Below, piece by piece: positions 28,435 through 35,335 of a DNA stretch of 64,000 nt. Source of the DNA: Candidatus Heimdallarchaeota archaeon. GTDB lineage: Archaea > Asgardarchaeota > Heimdallarchaeia > Hodarchaeales > Hodarchaeaceae. Each line of letters opens with the position of its first letter. Within the stretch, counting starts at the first letter, position 1. Position numbers and translations under genes: made by a program. A model generated the notes under the pieces. It had not been told where the DNA came from. It was given only the letters and a program-made list of their open reading frames with translations, and did not search any database. Location: contig RDOB01000002.1 of NCBI GenBank assembly GCA_011364965.1, positions 1-64,000 of the forward strand, read 5' to 3'.

Positions 28435-29526
28435 ATGACAATGGACAAAATTCGGGTTGCAATTGCAGGATTAGGAAACTGTGCTGCTGCATTGGTTCAA
28501 GGAGTTCATTATTATCGCAATGAGAAAGATGACGCAACAGTGCCCGGACTTATGCATGTAAAATTCGGAGACTATCATGTGAAGGATTTGGAGTTTGTTG
28601 CTGCATTTGAAGTGAACAAAGATAAAATCGGGAAAAAAATAAGTGATGCGATTTGGGTTAGTCCGAATTGTACTCCTAAATTTTCTGAAGTGCCTGAAAT
28701 TGACGCGTTAGTATATCCTGGTCCGATTCTCGATGGCGTGGCTCCTCATATGCGTGAATCTTTTCATTGTTATGATGATAATGAAATAAAATCGGTAGAT
28801 ATAGCACAAATTCTGAGAGATACCAAAACGGATGTATTAGTTAACTTTCTTCCTGTTGGAAGCGAAGAAGCAACAATCAAATATGCTGAAGCATGCCTAG
28901 AGGCTGGAGTTGCCTTTGCAAATGGCATGCCTACTTTTATTGTATCTGATCCAACTAAAAAATGGCCCAAACGGTTTGAAGAGAAAGGACTTCCATGCGC
29001 TGGAGATGATATTAAATCTCAAGTTGGTGCTACAATTCTTCACCGCGTTTTGGCCAAATTGATGTTAGATAGGGGTATTGAGATTCAAAAAACGTATCAA
29101 CTAAATGTTGGAGGGAATACCGATTTTGAAAATATGAAATATGAATCTCGTTTAAAGACCAAAAGAATCAGCAAAACAGAGGCAGTTACCAGTTTATTAC
29201 CACATGATGTTCCCACACGAATTGGTCCATCCGATTATGTACCATTCTTGGAAGATCGTAAAATCTGCTATCTATTGCTAGAAGGAAATAAGTTTGGTAA
29301 TCAACCCGTGACAATTGAGGTAAAACTGAGTGTAATCGATTCGCCAAATTCAGCTGGCGTAATGATAGATGTTATAAGGGCTTTGAAAATAGCTATTGAT
29401 CGTAAAATCGCTGGTCCTTTAATTTCAATGTCTAGTTATGCCTTCAAACATCCCCCAGTCCAAATACCAGATTTCGAAGCGAGAGAGAAAGTCGAAGCTT
29501 ATATTAGGGGTGAAGTTGATCGTTAA
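28435..29526 (+). CDS. ino1: myo-Inositol-1-phosphate synthase
   Basis: Converts glucose 6-phosphate to 1L-myo-inositol 1-phosphate using NAD, feeding inositol-headgroup lipids and possibly compatible solutes. The Rossmann start VAIAGLGNCAAALVQGV and the conserved stretches NFLPVGSEEATIKYAEACL, GDDIKSQVGATILHR and LNVGGNTDFENM identify the family. At about 363 residues it is the compact archaeal form. I use ATG 28435; ATG 28441 is equally possible. A prenyltransferase gene follows within 30 bases, so inositol headgroup and isoprenoid lipid synthesis are probably coexpressed. Confidence 0.93.
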   Translation: MTMDKIRVAIAGLGNCAAALVQGVHYYRNEKDDATVPGLMHVKFGDYHVKDLEFVAAFEVNKDKIGKKISDAIWVSPNCTPKFSEVPEIDALVYPGPILDGVAPHMRESFHCYDDNEIKSVDIAQILRDTKTDVLVNFLPVGSEEATIKYAEACLEAGVAFANGMPTFIVSDPTKKWPKRFEEKGLPCAGDDIKSQVGATILHRVLAKLMLDRGIEIQKTYQLNVGGNTDFENMKYESRLKTKRISKTEAVTSLLPHDVPTRIGPSDYVPFLEDRKICYLLLEGNKFGNQPVTIEVKLSVIDSPNSAGVMIDVIRALKIAIDRKIAGPLISMSSYAFKHPPVQIPDFEAREKVEAYIRGEVDR

Positions 29527-29554
29527 TATCGGCTAAACTGAGGGTGAATTGCGG

Positions 29555-30472
29555 TTGTCGTTAAAGACGATTGTACATGACTTTTATGATCTAACACGTC
29601 TGCCACTTGGGATAATGGCTGCATTAGCAGGATTAACTACTGGCATAATAGTTGTGCTTGTTGAAGAGGAAGGTCAAACGATCTTTACAGTGATTCCTCA
29701 ATATTGGCAACTCGCGTTATTTGGTCTCATAATCCCCTTCCTAATTGTGGGAGCCTCAATGGCGATTAATGATTACCATGATTTTGAAGCAGATAGGATT
29801 AATAAGAGAATGGATCGTCCACTAGTAAGGAATCCGGATTTAAATCCTAATAATGTTCTCTTTCTCTCTTTAGCGATGATTGTTTTGGGTATATTAGTAT
29901 CTTTTCTCCTATTTTTGGATAATGTCCTTGTAACATTCGGCGTGTCCGTTATTAGTTTATTAGCAATTTCTTATAGTATGTGGACAAAGGATATGGGTTT
30001 TATCGGGAATTTAACCGTAGCAACCTGCGATACTGCACCCTTTATTCTTGCTTTAATCGCAATGGGAGCTCAGGAAGAAGAGACAATATTAGTTGTATTA
30101 ATTATGGCCGCGTTAACTTTTTTTGGAGTAACTGGTCGGGAATTGATCAAAGGAATTATGGATATTGAGGGTGATAAGATTACTAACTCCCAAACATTTG
30201 CAGTCCGATATGGACCAAAACGAGCTGTTCAGCTAGCCTCATTTTTCTTCATCATTGTTATTATATTAGCACCGTTTCCTTTATTTGTCAAATTCCATAA
30301 TAATTACTTGTATCTTGTTTTTATGCTAATTACGATTGCATTGTTACTTTATACAGTCATATTACTTTATCGTGATCCTTCTATTGAAGCAGGGAAAAAG
30401 GGAAGACATTATACTCGTACTGCACTCTGGTGTGGCGCTATTGCATTTTTAGTAGGAGTTTTTTCTGTTTGA
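29555..30472 (+). CDS. UbiA-family prenyltransferase, probable digeranylgeranylglyceryl phosphate synthase
   Basis: A membrane prenyltransferase of about 305 residues with eight or nine helices. It has both Asp-rich motifs, NDYHDFEADRINKRMDRP and DIEGDKITNSQT, which bind the Mg-diphosphate of the prenyl donor. In archaea the UbiA protein linked to lipid genes is usually DGGGP synthase, adding the second geranylgeranyl chain to glycerol-1-phosphate. The neighbouring inositol-phosphate synthase and CTP-type lipid kinase fit this, but a quinone or haem prenyltransferase cannot be excluded. Both candidate starts are TTG. I chose 29555 because GAGGGTGA ends 7 bases before it; 29549 is too close. 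Confidence 0.8.
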   Translation: MSLKTIVHDFYDLTRLPLGIMAALAGLTTGIIVVLVEEEGQTIFTVIPQYWQLALFGLIIPFLIVGASMAINDYHDFEADRINKRMDRPLVRNPDLNPNNVLFLSLAMIVLGILVSFLLFLDNVLVTFGVSVISLLAISYSMWTKDMGFIGNLTVATCDTAPFILALIAMGAQEEETILVVLIMAALTFFGVTGRELIKGIMDIEGDKITNSQTFAVRYGPKRAVQLASFFFIIVIILAPFPLFVKFHNNYLYLVFMLITIALLLYTVILLYRDPSIEAGKKGRHYTRTALWCGAIAFLVGVFSV

Positions 30473-30482
30473 ATGGTAATGA

Positions 30483-31877
30483 GTGAATTTCATGTATGGA
30501 GAACCTTCAACTTTTTTCTCTCGTATCGCAGAGAAAAGTAATCTCAAGGAAGGAGACAGAGGAGTTTATCGCGTAATTTTGGAATTGTATCGTAGAAGAA
30601 ACAAGAAGATCAGTAATAAACTATTAGCTCGCTATACATGTATTCCAGTTCCAGTTTTATCAGCTGTGCGTGGAGAATTGTTGAAAGCAGGTTTCATGAA
30701 GACCAAAAGTCTTTTTTCTGAAACAGGTTTGGATTGGATACAATCTGAATTAATGTTAAAATTTAATATCGATTTTTTTGAGCAATTTATTCCTAGTTCT
30801 TCCATGGAAATTGCGACCTCATATTTGGAATTTTTTTCACCAGTGATTGATTTTCTTAAACGAAGGCCTCCCCCTGAATATAAGTATGACCAATCTAGGA
30901 GTCTTCCTGAGACAGTAATAAAAAGAAGTCTTGTAATGCTCAAAAATGGGGATGTAGAAGGTAAGAAAATAGTACTTCTGGGTGATGATGACGGAGTTTC
31001 CCTTGCACTCGCTTATCTTGAGTGTGCCAAAGAGATATTGGTAATTGATATTGATATTCGAATATTAGATTTCATTGAATCGTTTGCTTCGGAGTTTGAT
31101 CGGAAAAAAATATTAAAAACCCAATTATGGGATATTAGAAGTAATTTTCCACAAAAATGGATGAATAGATTTGATGTATTCGAAACTGATCCACCTTACA
31201 CAGTCTCTGGTTTTAAACTCTTTATAGATCGAGCTCATTCACTCCTGAAGATACCTGGCTACGGTAGAGGATATATATCTTTTAGTTCAAAATCTCCTCA
31301 GGAATCTTGGGTTTGTCAACAACATTTACTTAGCACAGGATTTTCCATAGAACAATTCATTTCTGATTTTAATTACTATATGGGTGCTACAATTCTTGGT
31401 AATTCATCCAATCTATACATTATAAATTCTAATCCGATCAAAATGCTCAGAAAAGAAAGAAAGTCTGAAATTAATGCTATATACACCTTTGATGAAACCA
31501 AAGTTAAAGAATTGCCTACTATAGGATATCAGATCATAGCTGAATTTTATGGCGTTGACTCAAAACTATTAAAAGATGCAGAAAGATTGAGAAAATACCT
31601 TGAAGCGGGTATAGCAGAGAGTGATCTACATCTAGAGGAAATTTTTGTAAAAAAGTACTCACCATATGGTTTGTCAATAGTAGCTATACTTGCAGAAAGC
31701 CATTGCCACCTCCATACTTGGCCTGAGCATTCTTATCTCTCACTTGATATTTTTGTATGTGAAGCAGAAAATAAGGCCGAAAACCTTTTTCGGTATTTAC
31801 TTCATATAATAAATCCAATCGATTTTCATAAATTTCAATTTTATCGTGGGAAACCTTCAATTAAGTCCGAAGAATGA
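30483..31877 (+). CDS. Fusion: branched-polyamine synthase (BpsA/DUF43) + AdoMet decarboxylase (SpeH type)
   Basis: A 464-residue two-enzyme fusion. Residues 1-80 look like a winged helix, as in BpsA. The aminopropyltransferase core has GDDDGVSLAL (167-176) and the FETDPPYTVSGF motif around D236, as in N4-bis(aminopropyl)spermidine synthase. From about residue 345 an AdoMet decarboxylase domain begins at GYQIIAEFYG. It contains FVKKYSPYGLSIVAI, then LAESHCHLHTWPEHSYLS. The cleavage/pyruvoyl Ser is S406, with catalytic His411 and Cys426 at exactly the spacing of the bacterial-type enzyme (63/68/83 in Thermotoga). The fusion would make decarboxylated AdoMet and use it for branched polyamines. 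Start is GTG 30483 or ATG 30492. Confidence 0.88.
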   Translation: MNFMYGEPSTFFSRIAEKSNLKEGDRGVYRVILELYRRRNKKISNKLLARYTCIPVPVLSAVRGELLKAGFMKTKSLFSETGLDWIQSELMLKFNIDFFEQFIPSSSMEIATSYLEFFSPVIDFLKRRPPPEYKYDQSRSLPETVIKRSLVMLKNGDVEGKKIVLLGDDDGVSLALAYLECAKEILVIDIDIRILDFIESFASEFDRKKILKTQLWDIRSNFPQKWMNRFDVFETDPPYTVSGFKLFIDRAHSLLKIPGYGRGYISFSSKSPQESWVCQQHLLSTGFSIEQFISDFNYYMGATILGNSSNLYIINSNPIKMLRKERKSEINAIYTFDETKVKELPTIGYQIIAEFYGVDSKLLKDAERLRKYLEAGIAESDLHLEEIFVKKYSPYGLSIVAILAESHCHLHTWPEHSYLSLDIFVCEAENKAENLFRYLLHIINPIDFHKFQFYRGKPSIKSEE

Positions 31878-31889
31878 TATGGTGTGAGA

Positions 31890-32558
31890 ATGGAAACAGA
31901 AAACAGTGGTACTAAAGATGAAATGGGTTTCTTCAATGAATTAGGTCGTAAAGCGGTTCACCTGTCGGTCTTTATAATCCCGATTGCTTATCATTGGCTT
32001 CAAATTGAATTATGGTTTATCCAACTAGCTTTATTTTTAGTTATCTGTATTTGGTTTCTTCCTATGGAATTTTATAGATTAAAGATTAATCCAAATACAT
32101 GGGTTAATTATATTACACGAGATACGGAGCATGAAGGTCCTGCAAATTATATTTTAACATCATTCATATGGCTAATGATATTACTAGGTGTAAATTTTTC
32201 CTTATATTCAATGGAAATTGCTGAACTAGCGTTGGTAGCTACTGTGATTGGGGATTCATTAGCAGCTTTAATAGGAAAAGGTATGGGTAAAATAAATCTC
32301 CCTCTGACTGAGAAAAAAACAATTGAGGGCTTTGTTGCTGGATTAGTTGGCACTTATTTAGTTGGATTGTTTTTTCTTTTCGCTATTAATTATCCTTATC
32401 CATCTGAAATCATTTTCCTTCCCATTCTTCCAACAATCGCGTGGGGAATCTTTGATTTTTCTGAAGATCTTCCATGGTATTTTGCTGATAATATATTTCA
32501 TCCAACCATAACTTTAATTCTTTCGTTTATCCTTAAAATACTGAATATAATCTCCTAG
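31890..32558 (+). CDS. CTP-dependent polyprenol/dolichol kinase-like membrane protein
   Basis: About 222 residues with six to seven transmembrane helices. The C-terminal half has VIGDSLAALIGKGMGK, TEKKTIEGFVAGLVGT and a final EDLPWYFADNIFHPT. These match the dolichol/phytol kinase and CDP-diglyceride synthetase group, where the Asp/Lys motifs bind CTP and metal. It probably phosphorylates a polyprenol or geranylgeraniol for archaeal lipid or glycan-carrier recycling. GGTG lies 6 bases before ATG 31890, 12 bases after the fusion gene, completing a four-gene set. Dolichol kinase versus phytol kinase cannot be settled from this. Confidence 0.8.
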   Translation: METENSGTKDEMGFFNELGRKAVHLSVFIIPIAYHWLQIELWFIQLALFLVICIWFLPMEFYRLKINPNTWVNYITRDTEHEGPANYILTSFIWLMILLGVNFSLYSMEIAELALVATVIGDSLAALIGKGMGKINLPLTEKKTIEGFVAGLVGTYLVGLFFLFAINYPYPSEIIFLPILPTIAWGIFDFSEDLPWYFADNIFHPTITLILSFILKILNIIS

Positions 32559-32561
32559 GTT

Positions 32562-33266
32562 TTATTTTTTTATTGGAACCATTTTATTTGAAGCACAGAC
32601 CTCGCAACCTTTAATATTAAAGCAGTCTCGGCAGTAAGGGGTATTACAACCAAGATTCCCACATCTCACTTCCGCTAACTTATCACAAACATAACATTTA
32701 GTTTTCAACCCTAATATGTCATAAGTACTGCGAAATCGTTGCACACGAAAGAAAATAATAACTCCAATAATGAATAAAACCAATATTAATAAAGGCATGA
32801 AAAAGGGGAGATCAAATATTGTGAACGGTGGATTTGATGCATCTTTTAATATTTCTAATAATCTGATTTGATAAAATAATTCTTCACCATAAAATACATC
32901 AGTTGTGTTTGTAAAACCTTTCTCTGGAGGAACTACGACGTTATCCTCATCTTCCGCTTTCATTCCTACCAGAGCTTCCATAAATCCTATGTTTGGAGGA
33001 ACTTTGATATCTGGAAACTCCTCTACTATTTTCCCTGGAACTGGTTCCGATGGGTCATTAACGTACACTGTTCCTTCCTGATCATCCTGTCTTACATTAT
33101 TTACCCATAAAGTATAATTTACAACAACAACATCCTGTAATTCTACAACAGTATTAGGAGTGACTTCGAGAGCATAACTCAGCTGCAAAGGACTGTACAA
33201 AATTACAAATAGAGATAATGACAACATAAACCACAGAAATAAGCCAGAATTAGTCTTTAAAGCCAT
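32562..33266 (-). CDS. FKBP-like extracytoplasmic domain, membrane anchor and 8-Cys zinc-binding tail
   Basis: A 234-residue protein. Signal or anchor helix at about 8-32. An FKBP-type domain at about 40-140 has VVELQDVVVVNYTLWVNN, MEALVGMKAEDEDNVVVPPE and FYQIRLLEIL, matching the strand order of SlyD/FKBP peptidyl-prolyl isomerases. A second transmembrane helix lies at about 152-173. The cytosolic tail has eight cysteines in pairs, from CYVC through CRDC to CEVC, enough for two zinc ions and reminiscent of B-box or RING-like cross-brace fingers. The mix of an outside chaperone-like domain with a Cys-rich inside domain is unusual. Convergent with the kinase gene, with 3 bases between stops. 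Confidence 0.75.
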   Translation of the reverse strand: MALKTNSGLFLWFMLSLSLFVILYSPLQLSYALEVTPNTVVELQDVVVVNYTLWVNNVRQDDQEGTVYVNDPSEPVPGKIVEEFPDIKVPPNIGFMEALVGMKAEDEDNVVVPPEKGFTNTTDVFYGEELFYQIRLLEILKDASNPPFTIFDLPFFMPLLILVLFIIGVIIFFRVQRFRSTYDILGLKTKCYVCDKLAEVRCGNLGCNTPYCRDCFNIKGCEVCASNKMVPIKK

Positions 33267-33404
33267 TTAATATCAACAGTAATGCAACTAGAATATTAAT
33301 TATCTTAAGATTTTCCGTTTACCAAAAGATTATCAAAGATTTCAATAATTTAATGCAATTAGGGATTAAATAAATAGTTTTAAGACTATTTGGAGACAAA
33401 AAGA

Positions 33405-33773
33405 GTGAATAAAGACGCTAAAGTCAAATTCATATTAAAAGGATGGTCCGCTAACAGTACACTTAGTTCCGAAGGGAATGCTCTTATCGCTGAAACTCCA
33501 AGTGATGCGCGCGAGCAGTTATCCCAAGTTAATGACAAGAAAGATTGGATTTTAGTCTGCCCCAGTATAGATTGGTCTTGGTCAGATATTGTCAATGAAG
33601 TTGCAGGAGCTGTAACTGATCACGGAACAAGGGTGAGTAGGGGGTCAGAAGTTTCAGGAATCGTTCAAGTGGCTGCTGTTCTAGGTACTAAGTATGCTAC
33701 TAGTAAAATTCACCCTGGAGATTATATTAAAATACATTGCAAAGGAAATGAAGCATTTGCTAAAGTTTATTAA
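33405..33773 (+). CDS. Stand-alone PEP-utilizer mobile domain lacking the phospho-histidine
   Basis: A 122-residue protein that aligns by eye with the swivelling domain of PEP synthase encoded in this window. Its DWILVCPSIDWSWSDIVNEV and AGAVTDHGTRVSRGSEVSGI parallel GEVLVTDMTDPDW and IVTNRGGRTCHAAIVSREL. The phosphorylated His of the enzyme is replaced by Arg79 (VSRGS), so it cannot relay phosphate. LGTKYATSKIHPGDYIKI continues the match. The start is GTG 33405, with GGAG 9 bases before. Function is unknown; it may bind, regulate or act as a decoy. Similar orphan domains exist in archaea, but I know of no assigned role. Confidence 0.65.
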   Translation: MNKDAKVKFILKGWSANSTLSSEGNALIAETPSDAREQLSQVNDKKDWILVCPSIDWSWSDIVNEVAGAVTDHGTRVSRGSEVSGIVQVAAVLGTKYATSKIHPGDYIKIHCKGNEAFAKVY

Positions 33774-33807
33774 GGTTTTGAATATATAGTTGCTAAAATC
33801 AGGATAA

Positions 33808-34437
33808 TTATCCAGATTCATCAGCTTCTCTAGTGTTTTCTGAGGTGGATTGAATTTCTTGTTCCGCAATCTTTAATTTAACGTAACTTTCCCATTCATC
33901 TTGGTTTTCCTTAAATTTCTTTTCCCATTCCGTATTAAGAAGATTGATTTGGTTTTGACACTCTTCTTGGACTTTACTGAGTTTAGCTTGTAGATTTTGC
34001 ACCATATTTGTCATTTGAGCATACTGCTCGAGTGTAGTTTCTTTTTCTTTTTCTAATATCTTTGTTCGATTCTCATATGAACGGATCTGAGCTTGATAAC
34101 CATCCAGTTCTCCTTTATGTTTCTCTACCCATTCTTTTAATTGTACGAATTCTGTTTCTAGTGCTTCTATCCGTTTTTTACTTACATTTCTAACTTGCTT
34201 GGCAATAGAGATTGAATATTGATTAATAACGTCTTGATTGATCCGATAAATTTGTTCAAATAGTTCTTTTAATAATCCCTCTGCTGACATAAGAGTAATA
34301 CTATTTCTAGCAGAATATTTCCGACCTAAATCCCTGATAAATTCTTCTTGAGTGTCATTCATTTTTTGTTTAGATTCTGTGATAAGAGAATCGAATAGCT
34401 TCATAATATATTGTCCTAAATCTGAGTACTCAGACAT
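33808..34437 (-). CDS. Coiled-coil protein of unknown function
   Basis: A 209-residue, soluble, highly charged protein. Residues about 70-180 form an extended heptad pattern (for example VSKKRIEALETEFVQLKEW and LEKEKETTLEQYAQMTNMV), so a long coiled coil is likely. The first 60 residues are also helical but more mixed, and the tail is acidic and Ser-rich. No enzymatic motif is present. It converges with the mobile-domain gene and is divergent from profilin across 342 bases. Proximity to profilin invites a cytoskeletal guess, but nothing in the sequence proves it. Confidence 0.7.
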   Translation of the reverse strand: MSEYSDLGQYIMKLFDSLITESKQKMNDTQEEFIRDLGRKYSARNSITLMSAEGLLKELFEQIYRINQDVINQYSISIAKQVRNVSKKRIEALETEFVQLKEWVEKHKGELDGYQAQIRSYENRTKILEKEKETTLEQYAQMTNMVQNLQAKLSKVQEECQNQINLLNTEWEKKFKENQDEWESYVKLKIAEQEIQSTSENTREADESG

Positions 34438-34779
34438 GGGGAAGTGTCACCTATGCAAAAAGCGTATATCCAACGCAAACTAATAAATAATACTGAAACT
34501 AGAAATAAGATTGTTTCTAGATATAATAAATCCATATCTTTAATCAGAATTATAACTCTGTCTAATCTCAATGTCTATGTGAAGATTGCTGAAGCTTTTA
34601 AGAAGATCATTACCCTTATTGAAATTGTGTTTATTATAGGTGACAAATACTTACAATGATATTATTAAATAATGTATATCAATATGTCAATATAAATATG
34701 AATAAGCAAACATTTAAACATAGCAATTGATTAATCGTGTTAGTCAAATTCTAATTGAGATGATGAAGAGGTAGGAATA
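34438..34779. other. AT-rich gap upstream of profilin
   Basis: 342 bases between the divergent coiled-coil and profilin genes. CATTTAAACA at 34711-34720 is TATA-like and GAGGTAGG (34768-34775) precedes the profilin ATG. A 71-codon frame from GTG 34444 exists but lacks a ribosome site and looks like low-complexity AT-rich DNA, so I do not call it a gene. Confidence 0.4.
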
Positions 34780-35148
34780 ATGAGTTATCAAGATACTATG
34801 AATTCCTTAATTCAGAATGGTTACATATCAATCGTGACCATATTGGATCCTAATGGTGGCGTTTACTGGACAAATCAGCCTGAATGGCAATTTGATGGTG
34901 CGTCAGTTCTTCAAGCTTGGCAGAATCGTGAACCCGGAGTTAATATCGCAGGAACCCGTTTTTCAACGATGGTAAATGATTGGGATGGTGGTAACTACGT
35001 TGCGCGCAATGTCGGTGGAGCTGGAATTGTTGTGATTGTACGTGCGCCTAATAATTACTATTTCTTAACGTGGACACCTGGAGATGTACAAATACCATCA
35101 ACTAATATCCATGCTGAAGTAGCCAAAATGGCTTCATTATTCAAATAG
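34780..35148 (+). CDS. Profilin
   Basis: A 122-residue Asgard profilin. The N-terminal helix MSYQDTMNSLIQNGYI is followed by the first strand pair with LDPNGGVYWTNQ, the helix around LQAWQNREPG, then GTRFSTMVNDWDGGNYVAR and GGAGIVVIVRAPNNYYFLTW, and a final helix HAEVAKMASLF. This order of helix, strands, helix, strands, helix is that of eukaryotic profilin, which binds monomeric actin. Asgard profilins have been shown to interact with eukaryotic actin. No actin gene is in the window. A strong ribosome-binding site GAGGTAGG precedes the ATG. Confidence 0.85.
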   Translation: MSYQDTMNSLIQNGYISIVTILDPNGGVYWTNQPEWQFDGASVLQAWQNREPGVNIAGTRFSTMVNDWDGGNYVARNVGGAGIVVIVRAPNNYYFLTWTPGDVQIPSTNIHAEVAKMASLFK

Positions 35149-35335
35149 AGTAAATCTAAATTTTATGTAGGTTTCTCCCCACATTAATTCATTTTATTTA
35201 AGGGAGTTTTTCTAAATATGATACTAAGGGAGCTCATATTTTCTAGTCTATGATAAACAAGATTTAACCATAAATCACTTGTACGATTAGAATCAGGGAG
35301 AAAATAATACATCCGATCGTTATGAGAAATTATAT

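Noticed and set aside
34444..34659. 71-codon open frame from GTG upstream of profilin
   Set aside because: No ribosome-binding site, AT-rich low-complexity composition, starts right beside the divergent gene and overlaps the likely promoter.
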